IMG/VR virus record: IMGVR_UViG_3300020034_000015
Location: 1 to 58,194 of that record
Source of the DNA: a virus
Length of the DNA stretch: 58,194 bases
Reading direction: 5' to 3' (one strand)
The notes beneath the pieces are model-generated. The model was not told the origin of the DNA and did no database searches. It saw nothing but the letters and a program-made list of their open reading frames with translations. The translations under genes were made by a program, and so were the position numbers. Positions 14,858 through 21,737 of this stretch are shown one piece after another (the stretch's first letter is position 1; the number at the start of each line of letters is the position of its first letter).

Positions 14858-15096
14858 CAGACGGTCGGAGCAGGCGACGCGATGGCCCGCTGGAGGATGG
14901 TGCGAAGCCCGGATGCGACCTCGGGGGTGATGCCGTCCCGGTCGTCGCTGAGGTAGTCGAGGGCTTCCTCGACGCCGTACCGGTACTCGGCGGCGATCCG
15001 GGCGGCGCGGCGGCCGTTGACGGCGTGGGCGCAGTCGCCGTTGGCGCACTGCTCGGCGTGGTTGGCGTTGTCCTCGACGCTGGTGCGGTCGGTCAT
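14857..15096 (-). CDS. Small helical protein with CANGDC motif
   Basis: 79 residues from ATG 15096, chosen for the GGAAGGACCAACC upstream; a longer frame exists but has no ribosome site. It contains CANGDCAHAV and a helical part (RRAARIAAEYRYGVEEALDY, DGITPEVASGLRTILQRAIA). Function unknown. The stop overlaps the next frame (TGATG). Confidence 0.65.
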   Translation of the reverse strand: MTDRTSVEDNANHAEQCANGDCAHAVNGRRAARIAAEYRYGVEEALDYLSDDRDGITPEVASGLRTILQRAIASPAPTV

Positions 15097-15135
15097 TGGT
15101 TGGTCCTTCCCTTGGTTCGGGCTGAGTGTCTCGTG

Positions 15136-15160
15136 GGGTGCGCGGTGGGGGCACGCACCC
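15136..15160. terminator. Hairpin, second copy of the duplicated terminator
   Basis: GGGTGCG (15136-15142) pairs with CGCACCC (15154-15160). The surrounding 32 nt (15139-15170) repeat the element at 14369-14400. It follows the minus-strand gene ending at 15179. Confidence 0.65.
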
Positions 15161-15178
15161 GGAAGGCACTCAGACGAA

Positions 15179-15424
15179 TCAAGCGATCCGCTTGGGGGAC
15201 TCCGGACCGCGCGGACCGCCGTCCTCAAACTCGGAGTGCTGCCATACCTCGCCGTTCGGCTCTATGCGGATGTACGCCCGACATCGGGGCTTGGAGGGCT
15301 CGAAGTCGAGGCCGTGGTGGCGGGGGGTCAGGTACTGGGTTGCACCCTCGGCGGCCGCGACCTGCTGCGCCATGCGGATCATCCCGGCGCGGTCGGCGCA
15401 TTTCGCTCGAATTCTGCTGGCCAT
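15179..15424 (-). CDS. Small protein of unknown function
   Basis: 81 residues, ATG 15424 with AGGGAGATCAAG upstream. The N-terminal half is helical (MASRIRAKCADRAGMIRMAQ). The second half has Y.R....LDFEPSKPRCRAYIRI and WQHSEFEDGG, a pattern suggesting a small beta domain. No family recognised. Confidence 0.65.
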   Translation of the reverse strand: MASRIRAKCADRAGMIRMAQQVAAAEGATQYLTPRHHGLDFEPSKPRCRAYIRIEPNGEVWQHSEFEDGGPRGPESPKRIA

Positions 15425-15457
15425 CTTGATCTCCCTGCGGCTGGTGGCGGGCTGCGG

Positions 15458-15874
15458 TCAGGCGGCGTGTGCGTAGCGGGTGCCGCGTTCGTCGCGGGCG
15501 ATCTCGTACGCGGTGAGCGCGGCGGGGGTCCGGAAGACGGGGGCGGCGGTCACCGGGCGGTCGGTGGCGGAGGTGGCGCGGGGGACCAGGTACGCGGTCC
15601 GGTGCGCGGTGTAGCTGAGGACGCGGTCCAGGCGGAACGAGCGGCGCTTGCCGGTCTCGCGGTCCATGCCGATGAGGAGGACGTTCCCGGCGGCGGTGAC
15701 CTGGATGTCGTACAGCTCAAGGGTGCGGATCGTGGGGACGAGGTTGCCGGTCTTGCGGCCGCGCTCGTCCTTCTCTTCCTTCAGCGCGGTGATGGTGACG
15801 GGGTGCTGGCGGTCCATCGCGCGGTAGAGGTCGGTGAGGGTCCGGGCGCTGGTCTGGTTCTTGGTGAGCTTCAT
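15458..15874 (-). CDS. WYL-like small protein
   Basis: 138 residues, ATG 15874. Residues about 22-95 (HPVTITALKEEKDERGRK, TIRTLELYDIQVTAAGNVLL, DRETGKRRSFRLDRVLSYTA) match the beta-strand order of a WYL domain, with the ELYDI..T..G...L.G.DR..G..RSFRLDRV pattern common in actinophage proteins annotated as WYL domain. Such domains usually bind ligands or nucleic acid to control transcription. A TTCTGTAATACAAGAA operator-like site lies 26 nt upstream, so it is probably controlled with 16034 and 16691. Confidence 0.75.
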   Translation of the reverse strand: MKLTKNQTSARTLTDLYRAMDRQHPVTITALKEEKDERGRKTGNLVPTIRTLELYDIQVTAAGNVLLIGMDRETGKRRSFRLDRVLSYTAHRTAYLVPRATSATDRPVTAAPVFRTPAALTAYEIARDERGTRYAHAA

Positions 15875-15899
15875 CCGGTCCCCCGTGGTCGCCGCTTGT

Positions 15900-15915
15900 T
15901 TCTGTAATACAAGAA
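15900..15915 (-). promoter_or_regulatory. Operator-like site A (TTCTGTAATACAAGAA)
   Basis: Imperfect palindrome 26 nt upstream of the WYL-like gene start. The same core occurs at 15966, 16594 and 16662. TGTAATAC also resembles a -10 region, so it may overlap the promoter of the 15874 gene. Confidence 0.65.
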
Positions 15916-15965
15916 TGCGCTCGACCGGAGGTTATGTCAACCCCCAATCCCAGATCAGTTCGGGT

Positions 15966-15977
15966 TTCTGTAATACG
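15966..15977. promoter_or_regulatory. Operator-like site B (partial)
   Basis: TTCTGTAATACG repeats the left 11 bases of site A, 66 nt further upstream of the WYL-like gene. The right half is not conserved, so it could be a weaker or half site. Confidence 0.5.
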
Positions 15978-16033
15978 CCCCCGAACATGGCGACGCCCGG
16001 CGACCCCAAAGGGCGCCGGGCGGAGCGCTCCCG

Positions 16034-16567
16034 TCAGCCCAGCAGCAGGCTGTCGTCAGAGAAGGGGCTCGTGAAGCGGCTGTCGGGGTGGGTGCCGACA
16101 TGCCCGTCGCCGCCCCACTCGTTGCGGTTGTGGGTACCCCGCTTGTTGAGGCGGCGGATGCAGGTGTGGCCGTCCCGGCTCATCAGCCCGCACTCGCCCT
16201 CCCGGGCCAGCGGGTTGCGGAACGGCGCCCGGGCCCGCGCAGGGGTGATGCCGGCGTCGATGAGGGCCTGCGCGTATTCGCTGAGCGCTTCGGCGAACAG
16301 TTCGCTGGCGCGGGTCGCCTCGACTTCGGTGAGGACGGCGGTGCCGGGTCCGGAGCAGGTCTCGTTGCGGGCGTTGCGGATGGTGGCGCAGGAGGACCAG
16401 CCGTTGCCGATCTCGACGGTGGCTGCGCAGTCGGTGCAGGTTCCTTCGTACACGAGGGCGTGGTCCCGGGACGGGCGGGGGAGACGCTTCCAGGTGAGGG
16501 CGTGGCCGTTCGCGGCGGCAGTCTCATTCATGTGCTGCTTGCCGAGGGTCCACCACTGCTGCGCCAT
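16034..16567 (-). CDS. Cysteine-containing protein of unknown function
   Basis: 177 residues, ATG 16567 with CAGGGGAGACGGAC upstream. Residues 23-70 have LVYEGTCTDCAATVEIGNGW and SSCATIRNARNETC, a zinc-ribbon-like set of cysteines. A helical part follows (LTEVEATRASELFAEALSEY). The C-terminal region has ECGLMSRDGHTCIRRLNKRG, a further Cys/His set. It may bind zinc; no enzymatic motif is seen. An operator-like site lies 27 nt upstream. Confidence 0.65.
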   Translation of the reverse strand: MAQQWWTLGKQHMNETAAANGHALTWKRLPRPSRDHALVYEGTCTDCAATVEIGNGWSSCATIRNARNETCSGPGTAVLTEVEATRASELFAEALSEYAQALIDAGITPARARAPFRNPLAREGECGLMSRDGHTCIRRLNKRGTHNRNEWGGDGHVGTHPDSRFTSPFSDDSLLLG

Positions 16568-16593
16568 GTCCGTCTCCCCTGCCTGCGGTCCGT

Positions 16594-16609
16594 TTCTGTA
16601 TTACAAGAA
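16594..16609. promoter_or_regulatory. Operator-like site C (TTCTGTATTACAAGAA)
   Basis: Differs from site A by one base at the centre. It lies between the divergent genes 16567 (minus) and 16691 (plus), 27 nt from the minus-strand start. Confidence 0.65.
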
Positions 16610-16661
16610 TGCTCCCATCCGTCGAGCTTGTCAACACCCAACCGCAGATGAGACACTGTTC

Positions 16662-16672
16662 CTGTAATACAG
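16662..16672 (+). promoter_or_regulatory. Operator-like site D (CTGTAATACAG)
   Basis: Eleven-base palindrome around a central A, 18 nt upstream of the RHH gene start. It is the most symmetric copy of the CTGTAWTACAG core shared by sites A-D, and overlaps the region where that gene's promoter or leader must lie. Confidence 0.65.
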
Positions 16673-16690
16673 ACCCGAGAGGATCACCCC

Positions 16691-16876
16691 ATGGCCCGCC
16701 CCGCCACCGGCAAGACCCCCGGCAAGACCTTCCGACCACCCAAACCCCTATGGGCCGAGGTGATGGAGTACGTCAAGGCAGAAGAGCGCCCCTACGGGGA
16801 CGTCATCATCGAGGCCCTTCACGACTGGCTGAACAAGAAACGACGCGAACACCCCACCGCGCCGACCGACCTCTAG
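16691..16876 (+). CDS. Ribbon-helix-helix-type small DNA-binding protein
   Basis: 61 residues, ATG with CGAGAGGATCACCCC upstream. The sequence has a beta-like KTFRPPKPLWAEVMEYVKAE start and a DVIIEALHDWLNKKRRE helix, the arrangement of Arc/MetJ/CopG-type ribbon-helix-helix proteins. These bind short palindromes as dimers. With four CTGTAWTACAG-like sites around it and its two divergent or neighbouring genes, it is the likely regulator of this cluster (inferred). Confidence 0.7.
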   Translation: MARPATGKTPGKTFRPPKPLWAEVMEYVKAEERPYGDVIIEALHDWLNKKRREHPTAPTDL

Positions 16877-16910
16877 CCGCCTGCCCGCGCCCGGGTGCGT
16901 CCTGGCCGCC

Positions 16911-16948
16911 GCGCCCCGTCCCCCTCATCCACCAGGGAGACGGGGCGC
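16911..16948 (+). terminator. Terminator after the RHH gene
   Basis: GCGCCCCGTC (16911-16920) and GACGGGGCGC (16939-16948) form a perfect 10-bp stem with an 18-nt loop, followed by CGTTTGCG, 34 nt after the RHH gene stop. Confidence 0.85.
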
Positions 16949-17266
16949 CGTTTGCGTTATCCTCGGAGCGCCCCGCCCATGGTTGGTATCCGAGCAGGCA
17001 GACGTTTCCGGTCGCAAGATGTGGCCCTCACCGTGATCCGGTGGGGGCCTCGTCGCGTCGGGCTACCCTGGCCGTGCGGCATCCGGGTGCGAGACCCGGC
17101 GCATGCGATCCGGACGCGCGAGAGGCTGCCCCGCCTGGCGGGACTACCCCTGTGCCGCACTCAACCCGACTTGAAAACCGGCCCGCCAAATTCAAGGTTC
17201 GGGTCACCACCGGCGCGTCGGGGCCTTGTGCTACTGGTCTGGGTCCAACTGGTAGATCACCGGGAC
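16949..17266. other. 318-nt stretch without a convincing gene
   Basis: Open frames here are Arg/Pro-rich shadows without ribosome sites. The only long one, on the plus strand, is the upstream extension of the XRE gene frame. A short segment near 17248-17262 (GGTCCAACTGGTAGATCACC region) looks like a tRNA D-arm, but no anticodon loop or T-arm fits. The stretch may hold the promoter or remnant of a lost gene. Nothing else was seen. Confidence 0.5.
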
Positions 17267-17443
17267 CTACGCCCGCGCGGTCTCCCGCTCCACCGCGACC
17301 CGCCACTCCGCACGCAACCTGCCCAGCTCGGCCAGCGCCTCCGGAGTCCACACCGTACGGCCCTCGCACAGCTGCCGTATCCGCTGGTTCAGCTCAGCCG
17401 CACCAGGGCACACCGGGGCCGGGGAACAGGACGGACAGGGCAT
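17267..17443 (-). CDS. Small cysteine-containing protein, divergent from the XRE-TPR gene
   Basis: 58 residues, ATG 17443, TAG at 17267. The sequence starts MPCPSCSPAPVCPGAAELNQ and continues RIRQLCEGRTVWTPEALAEL, ending in a helical GRLRAEWRVAVERETARA. The CPSCSP...C N-terminus plus TVWTPEALAEL.RLR.EW resembles small proteins seen next to XRE regulators in Streptomyces genomes. It may bind metal through the cysteines. Function unknown. Confidence 0.65.
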   Translation of the reverse strand: MPCPSCSPAPVCPGAAELNQRIRQLCEGRTVWTPEALAELGRLRAEWRVAVERETARA

Positions 17444-17587
17444 GCCACCAGCCTACGGGCCGACGATGTACACCCGGTATACGCGCAGGCCGGACGGCAT
17501 ATACCAACCCCCACCAACAGGATCACCCCCACAAGCACCCCCGCCCGGCGTACCGTGAAAGGACAACTCTCTGGCGGGGGTACCCAC

Positions 17588-18811
17588 ATGGCACGCGAAA
17601 ACAGCCCCATCGGCGACCGCATCCGCGTCCTACGCGAATTCCGCGACGTCACCCAACAAGAACTCGCCGACCGCGCCGGCTGCTCCATCGACACCATCCG
17701 AAAACTCGAACAGGGCGTACGGCAGTCCGCTGCACTAGCCACCCTCCGCGCCCTCGCACGCGCCCTGGACGTCGAACTCGAACGCCTCCTAGGACAGCCC
17801 ACCGTGACCAGCTCCGCGCCGGACGACGGCGGCCTCCTCGCACTCCGCGACGCGATCCAGGACGTCGGCGCGATCCCCGGCGTCCTCACCGCCGACCTCG
17901 CCGACGACCCGCCCGACACGGGAGCGTGGCTGGCGTCCGTTGCGCACGCCACGAACCTCTACTGGCAGGGCGGCTATTCCGAGCTGTCCGGTGTGCTACC
18001 GCTGCTGCTCCGCGACGGGCGCGCGGTCGCCCGCGACACCGCGGGCCACGACGCCGAACGCGTCTGGGGGCAACTGGCATTGTCGTATCAGCTCGCCGCG
18101 TCCCTGGCCACACAGTCCGGGCACACCGACTGGGCATACCAGGCCGTCGAGAAGCAGCTCCAGGCCGCGGAGCGCGCGAGCGACCCGCTGATGTCCGGCA
18201 TGGGCGTGTCCACGCTGAGCTGGGTGCTGCTCCGCCAGGGCCGGTGGGAGCAGGCCCAGCAGGTCGCGGAGACGAAGGCGGACTCCCTGGAGCCGTCGAT
18301 CCGCCGGGCGACCGCATCTCAGTACGCCGTGTACGGGAACCTGCTGATCGCCGCGGCGACGCCGGCCGCACGCCGGGACCAGCATGATGAGGCGTCGGAG
18401 CTGATCAACCTCGCCGAGGCCGCCGCCACCCGCAGCGGGCCCACCCGGGCGTACGGCAGCGCGTTCAGCGTGGTGGACGTGCAGACGCAGGCTGTGAACG
18501 TCGCCTTGGCCGGCCGCCGGTCCCGCCCGGAGGTCGCCTTGCGCCTCGCTGCCCGCGTCGACTTGACGGCTATCAGCCGCCCGGTGCACGCCGCGTCGCA
18601 CCGGGTGGACGTGGCGCACGCGCAGTACGCCACTGGGGACTCCGACGGGGCGTTGGGGACGCTGCTTGAGGTAGAGGCGGTGCAGCCGGAGTGGATCCGT
18701 TACCAGACCCTCGCGGCGGCGACGGTGCGGGAGATGTTGGAGGCGGAGCGGCGGAAGAACACCCCACTGAGGGGGCTGGCCGCCCGGCTCGGTGTCGAGC
18801 CCGCATTGTGA
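17588..18811 (+). CDS. XRE-family regulator with C-terminal TPR-like domain
   Basis: 407 residues. ATG 17588 is chosen although the frame is open upstream, because the HTH begins at once. Residues 9-62 are an XRE HTH (GDRIRVLREFRDVTQQELAD, GCSIDTIRKLEQG). The remaining about 340 residues are alanine-rich helical repeats typical of Streptomyces XRE regulators with TPR-like sensor domains (LAASLATQSGHTDWAYQAVE, WVLLRQGRWEQAQQVAETKA). These regulators usually control an adjacent gene, here probably the divergent 17267-17443. It looks chromosomal in origin and may be an accessory (moron) regulator. Confidence 0.85.
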   Translation: MARENSPIGDRIRVLREFRDVTQQELADRAGCSIDTIRKLEQGVRQSAALATLRALARALDVELERLLGQPTVTSSAPDDGGLLALRDAIQDVGAIPGVLTADLADDPPDTGAWLASVAHATNLYWQGGYSELSGVLPLLLRDGRAVARDTAGHDAERVWGQLALSYQLAASLATQSGHTDWAYQAVEKQLQAAERASDPLMSGMGVSTLSWVLLRQGRWEQAQQVAETKADSLEPSIRRATASQYAVYGNLLIAAATPAARRDQHDEASELINLAEAAATRSGPTRAYGSAFSVVDVQTQAVNVALAGRRSRPEVALRLAARVDLTAISRPVHAASHRVDVAHAQYATGDSDGALGTLLEVEAVQPEWIRYQTLAAATVREMLEAERRKNTPLRGLAARLGVEPAL

Positions 18812-18812
18812 A

Positions 18813-18831
18813 GTAGGACGCCTTGTCCTAC
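18813..18831. repeat. Inverted repeat after the XRE-TPR gene
   Basis: GTAGGAC (18813-18819) and GTCCTAC (18825-18831) flank GCCTT, starting 2 nt after the stop codon. Too weak for a strong terminator; it could be an operator for the genes starting at 18984. Confidence 0.5.
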
Positions 18832-18983
18832 CCGGGCCGTATTCTGGTCGGCGACTGGTGAACCCTGTCCCTGTGCTGTGACCACGCACGTACGTAGCGT
18901 GATCACTAAGGCTGCGGCACTGCCCCCCACTCCCGCCAGGACCCCGGGGCGGTGCCGCGCACCGGACGCACAGGGGACACGCC

Positions 18984-19208
18984 ATGCCGGACACGGACAT
19001 CACGCACAGTTTCACCCGCGCACAGGCCACCGCCGTACGCCTCCGCGAACGCCTCACCGCCCTCGGACTCACCGACACCGAGGTCCGGCAGATACTCCCC
19101 ACCGGCGACATCAATGGCCGCCCCATGGTGCGGTTCGGCGTGATGTCCCTGGACTCGGCCGAGTTGATCCTCGCCGCGCTCACCCCGGCCGAGGAGCTGA
19201 CGTCGTGA
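18984..19208 (+). CDS. Small helical protein of unknown function
   Basis: 74 residues, ATG with CAGGGGACACGCC upstream. Helical N-terminus (HSFTRAQATAVRLRERLTAL, TDTEVRQILPTGD), then a beta-like NGRPMVRFGVMSLDSAELIL and a helical end. The pattern suggests a small alpha-beta protein encoded by other actinophages too. First gene of a short coupled run (18984-19724). Confidence 0.65.
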   Translation: MPDTDITHSFTRAQATAVRLRERLTALGLTDTEVRQILPTGDINGRPMVRFGVMSLDSAELILAALTPAEELTS

Positions 19209-19375
19209 TGGCCGGTGGCCGTACCGCAGTGCGCACGTGCGCACGTTGCCAGGAGCCCGTCGCTCCCGGTACCGGGAGGCTGGTAGGGGTCGACCAGGGC
19301 ACTACGGCCTCACCCGACATCCTCATCCACAAGCGGTCCTGCGAGCCGGTCTACGTCCGCCGGAGCCAGGGATGA
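19208..19375 (+). CDS. Small zinc-ribbon-like protein
   Basis: 55 residues from ATG 19208 (TGATG overlap). A CARCQEPV motif and a later C in HKRSCEPVYVRR give three cysteines plus one histidine, a plausible single zinc site. It overlaps the next gene by ATGA. Function unknown. Confidence 0.65.
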   Translation: MAGGRTAVRTCARCQEPVAPGTGRLVGVDQGTTASPDILIHKRSCEPVYVRRSQG

Positions 19376-19584
19376 GCGGTGGCCACTACCTCGACACCGG
19401 CAACGGGCCCCGCCCATTGGCCGTGACCACAGCCCGGATGGCGGACGGCGCCGTACAGATCGCGTACCAGGCGTACATGGACCACCGGCCGGGCTGCTCC
19501 CAGTGTGAACACCACGCCCTCGTGTGCGGCACCGCCCGGGAGTTGTGGGACGCGTACATCGCCGCGCGGCGCTCCACCCCATGA
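19372..19584 (+). CDS. Small protein with CSQCEHH motif
   Basis: 70 residues, ATG overlapping the previous stop. It contains AYMDHRPGCSQCEHHALVCG followed by a helix (TARELWDAYIAARRS). The C-x2-C and H/H/C residues may bind zinc. Function unknown. It overlaps the following gene by ATGA. Confidence 0.65.
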   Translation: MSGGHYLDTGNGPRPLAVTTARMADGAVQIAYQAYMDHRPGCSQCEHHALVCGTARELWDAYIAARRSTP

Positions 19585-19724
19585 ACCGGGCCGCCGGCGG
19601 GACGGCAAATGGCCGCCGGTTGGTCCTGCGCCTGCGTGTACGGAACCCCCTCACCGGCACCTGCCGGGCGTACACGCAGGCGCAACCCGGCGCAGATTCA
19701 CCCGATCGGGTGACGTACGCATAG
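19581..19724 (+). CDS. Small basic protein
   Basis: 47 residues, ATG overlapping the previous stop. The sequence is MNRAAGGTANGRRLVLRLRV followed by RNPLTGTCRAYTQAQP and ends VTYA. Coding is supported mainly by the coupled overlap. Function unknown. Confidence 0.5.
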   Translation: MNRAAGGTANGRRLVLRLRVRNPLTGTCRAYTQAQPGADSPDRVTYA

Positions 19725-19773
19725 TTGCCCCGGGTATCCGCATTACGAGACGGTGATGGGCCGCTCCCCGCCG

Positions 19774-20061
19774 CTAACCGCGCACCAGATGAGACAGAGG
19801 AACCCCGAGCGCATTCGCGATCATGATCAGGTGGTCGAGACGCGCAGAGGCGACGCCGGTCTCGATTCGCACGATCGTCACGCGGTCGAGGTCGGCTCGC
19901 TCGGCAAGGCGCTCCTGAGTCATCCCGGCGTGCTCGCGGGTCTGGCGGATCTGGACTCCGATCGCCCGGCGGCGCTGGAGCACCTGCTCGGGAATGGGAT
20001 CGGTAGGCACTTGATCAACGCTCTGGGCGACAAGATCGAATGTCTGTAGCGTCAACGCCAC
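19774..20061 (-). CDS. XRE-family regulator
   Basis: 95 residues from GTG 20061; TTG 20055 is an alternative. Residues 33-92 are a complete XRE helix-turn-helix (GVQIRQTREHAGMTQERLAE, DRVTIVRIETGVASARLDHL) ending with the typical IMIANALGVPLSHLVRG helix. It is small, without a dimerisation or sensor domain, and is divergent from the integrase. It could control integrase expression or act in the lysis-lysogeny decision beside the 21738 repressor. Confidence 0.85.
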   Translation of the reverse strand: MALTLQTFDLVAQSVDQVPTDPIPEQVLQRRRAIGVQIRQTREHAGMTQERLAERADLDRVTIVRIETGVASARLDHLIMIANALGVPLSHLVRG

Positions 20062-20160
20062 ACTTCGACTCCGCCGCCCCTGCGTTCACGGGCGGCGGTG
20101 TCACGCTGGAGGTTCTGCGAGGTGCCTCTACCGTCAGGATGACGGAGGCGTGACCGCAGC

Positions 20161-20190
20161 GGGGTCGTCCGACTCACATCGGGCGACCCC
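20161..20190. repeat. Inverted repeat GGGGTCG/CGACCCC
   Basis: GGGGTCG at 20161-20167 pairs with CGACCCC at 20184-20190 with a 16-nt spacer. It may be a terminator or structured leader in the XRE-integrase intergenic region. Confidence 0.5.
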
Positions 20191-20328
20191 CTGTGCGGGT
20201 TCCGCGATCCCCTCTACAGTCAAAGATAGTTCATTGCACATCGCTTAACTCCGAACAGCAAAGACGCAGTTCAGCACATCGCCCAGGCTCGCATAGTGCG
20301 CGACTACCTGGACTGAGCCGGGCTAAAC

Positions 20329-20370
20329 AAAACGCCACTGACCAGCAACTATGCTGGGAAGTGGCGTTTT
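20329..20370 (+). terminator. Large terminator-like hairpin in the integrase leader
   Basis: AAAACGCCACT (20329-20339) and AGTGGCGTTTT (20360-20370) form a perfect 11-bp stem, with an inner CCAGCA/TGCTGG stem (20342-20347 and 20352-20357). The T-run makes it look like a rho-independent terminator or attenuator for transcripts entering the integrase gene, whose ATG is 38 nt downstream. Confidence 0.75.
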
Positions 20371-20407
20371 GCATGTTCAGCACACCGCTCTCAGGCAAGA
20401 TATCTCC

Positions 20408-21313
20408 ATGGACAGCGAAGAGCTCAACTCGATGCTCGACTCCTGGCTCCTCCATCTGCGGGCCGAACGGAAAAGCGCACAGACCATCAAGACCTACGGC
20501 GACGGCGTACGGCGCTTCATGGCGTGGGCCGAAGCAGCAGAGGTCGAACCCACCCTCACCAGACCAACCGTCAACGCGTTCATCGCAGGGATCCTCGACG
20601 ACGGCAACGGGGTCCAGGCATCAACGGCACGATCCCGGCAGCTCGCCCTGCGACGCATGTCGGCGTGGCTCAAGGACGAGGGAGAGATCGAAACCGACGA
20701 GCTGGCGGGCCTGAAGCCGCCCAAGCTAGATAGCAAAATTGTTCCTGAGCTGACAGATGACCAGCTCCGCGGCCTCATCACGGCCTGCAAGGGCGCCGAC
20801 TTCCGAGAGCGGCGCGATGAGGCGATCGTACGCCTCATGACCGAGACTGCGGCCCGGGCCGGCGAAGTCGTCGCGATGACCCTTCCGGATGTCGACCTGA
20901 AGGAGGGGCTGGTCGCGGTCCGCCGCGGCAAGGGCGGAAAGGGCCGCATGATTCCGGTCGGTCCGCAGACGGTCCGCGCGATCGACCGCTACCTGCGCCT
21001 GCGACGGTCCCACCGCCTCGCACAGGCCGGGTCATCGCTGCTCTGGCTCGGAGACCGGGGGAAGGGCTTCACGTACTACGGGCTGTACAGCGCCCTCTTG
21101 TACCGGGCCGAACTGGCGGGTGTCGAGGACTTCCACCCTCATGTGCTGCGGCACACGGCGGCCGGCCGGTGGCTGGCCAGAGGGGGGTCGGAGGGCGGGC
21201 TGATGGCCATCGCGGGGTGGACGCGGCGGGAGATGGTCGACCGGTACACCCGGGCTACGTCGGAGCGGCGGGCTGCGGATGAGGCCAGGTCCCTGGGTCT
21301 GGGGGACCTGTAG
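20408..21313 (+). CDS. Tyrosine-family integrase
   Basis: 301 residues from ATG 20408; an in-frame ATG at 20351 lies inside the hairpin and is rejected. Residues 6-95 are the SAM-like core-binding domain (SWLLHLRAERKSAQTIKTYG). The catalytic domain has R150 (AARAGEV), H245-x2-R248 (HVLRHT), W271 and the nucleophile Y280 (MVDRYTRA). It would recombine attP with attB. It is compact, without an obvious N-terminal arm-binding domain. Neighbours (XRE regulator, repressor, HTH protein) form the lysogeny module. Confidence 0.93.
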   Translation: MDSEELNSMLDSWLLHLRAERKSAQTIKTYGDGVRRFMAWAEAAEVEPTLTRPTVNAFIAGILDDGNGVQASTARSRQLALRRMSAWLKDEGEIETDELAGLKPPKLDSKIVPELTDDQLRGLITACKGADFRERRDEAIVRLMTETAARAGEVVAMTLPDVDLKEGLVAVRRGKGGKGRMIPVGPQTVRAIDRYLRLRRSHRLAQAGSSLLWLGDRGKGFTYYGLYSALLYRAELAGVEDFHPHVLRHTAAGRWLARGGSEGGLMAIAGWTRREMVDRYTRATSERRAADEARSLGLGDL

Positions 21314-21320
21314 CAGCGGA

Positions 21321-21346
21321 GGCCCGACCGGGGATCCGGCCGGGCC
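21321..21346 (+). terminator. Terminator after the integrase
   Basis: GGCCCGACCGG (21321-21331) pairs with CCGGCCGGGCC (21336-21346) with one A-C mismatch, followed by TTCTGG, 7 nt after the integrase stop. Confidence 0.85.
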
Positions 21347-21358
21347 TTCTGGCGCGTT

Positions 21359-21541
21359 TCACATGCCGACGAGCTGAAGGCTTCCCACGAGTTTCGGCAG
21401 CCGGATGCACAGCAGGGTCAGGGCTTCTGCGCGGCTGATCTGGCGTGGGTCGTAGGCTGCGCGAATCCGGTGGCCAAAGTCCCGGTACATCACGTGCACG
21501 CCGTCGTCGAGCAGCTCTTCGTCGAGTTGAACATTGGCCAC
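21359..21541 (-). CDS. Small protein convergent with the integrase
   Basis: 60 residues from GTG 21541, chosen because AGGGGGTC lies just upstream; an ATG 30 nt earlier has no ribosome site. The sequence starts VANVQLDEELLDDGVHVMYR and continues DFGHRIRAAYDPRQISRAEA, ending in a hydrophobic LCIRLPKLVGSLQLVGM. It resembles small regulatory proteins but no family is recognised. Confidence 0.6.
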   Translation of the reverse strand: MANVQLDEELLDDGVHVMYRDFGHRIRAAYDPRQISRAEALTLLCIRLPKLVGSLQLVGM

Positions 21542-21737
21542 ATGACCCCCTGTCCCGCTGGCGCCGGGCATACCGGTATCGCACTAGCGTTCGATCAGTG
21601 CGAGGTGTGGCCACTGTACGACTGCAACCACCATTTACGCAGGATGTGCAGCACATCGCGCGTAGATCGAGCCGATTGTGACACTCCAGAAACCGGTCAG
21701 TTTGTAGTACCGGTCAACCATTCGAATCCCATACCTC
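21542..21737. other. Lower-GC intergenic region, candidate attP location
   Basis: 196 nt with no gene, clearly less GC-rich than the rest. It contains a pair of direct ACCGGTCA repeats near 21693 and 21710, and a tRNA T-loop-like TTCGAATCCC at 21721-21730. It lies between the integrase side and the repressor, which is a usual place for attP. Not proven. Confidence 0.4.

Larger units (their letters stand above)
20062..20407. other. 346-nt divergent intergenic region upstream of the integrase
   Basis: No gene was found. It is less GC-rich than its surroundings near 20215-20280. It holds a GGGGTCG/CGACCCC hairpin (20161-20190), two GTTCAGCACA/C repeats (about 20264 and 20375) and the large hairpin at 20329-20370. 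It must contain the promoters of the XRE gene and the integrase, and could include attP or integrase arm sites. Confidence 0.6.

Noticed and set aside
17236-17262. tRNA-like D-arm words (GGTCCAACTGGTAGATCACC)
   Set aside because: A GGTC/GATC stem can form, but the next seven-base loop lacks T33, the anticodon stem has a mismatch and no T-arm follows. It overlaps the end of a minus-strand gene. Not called as tRNA.
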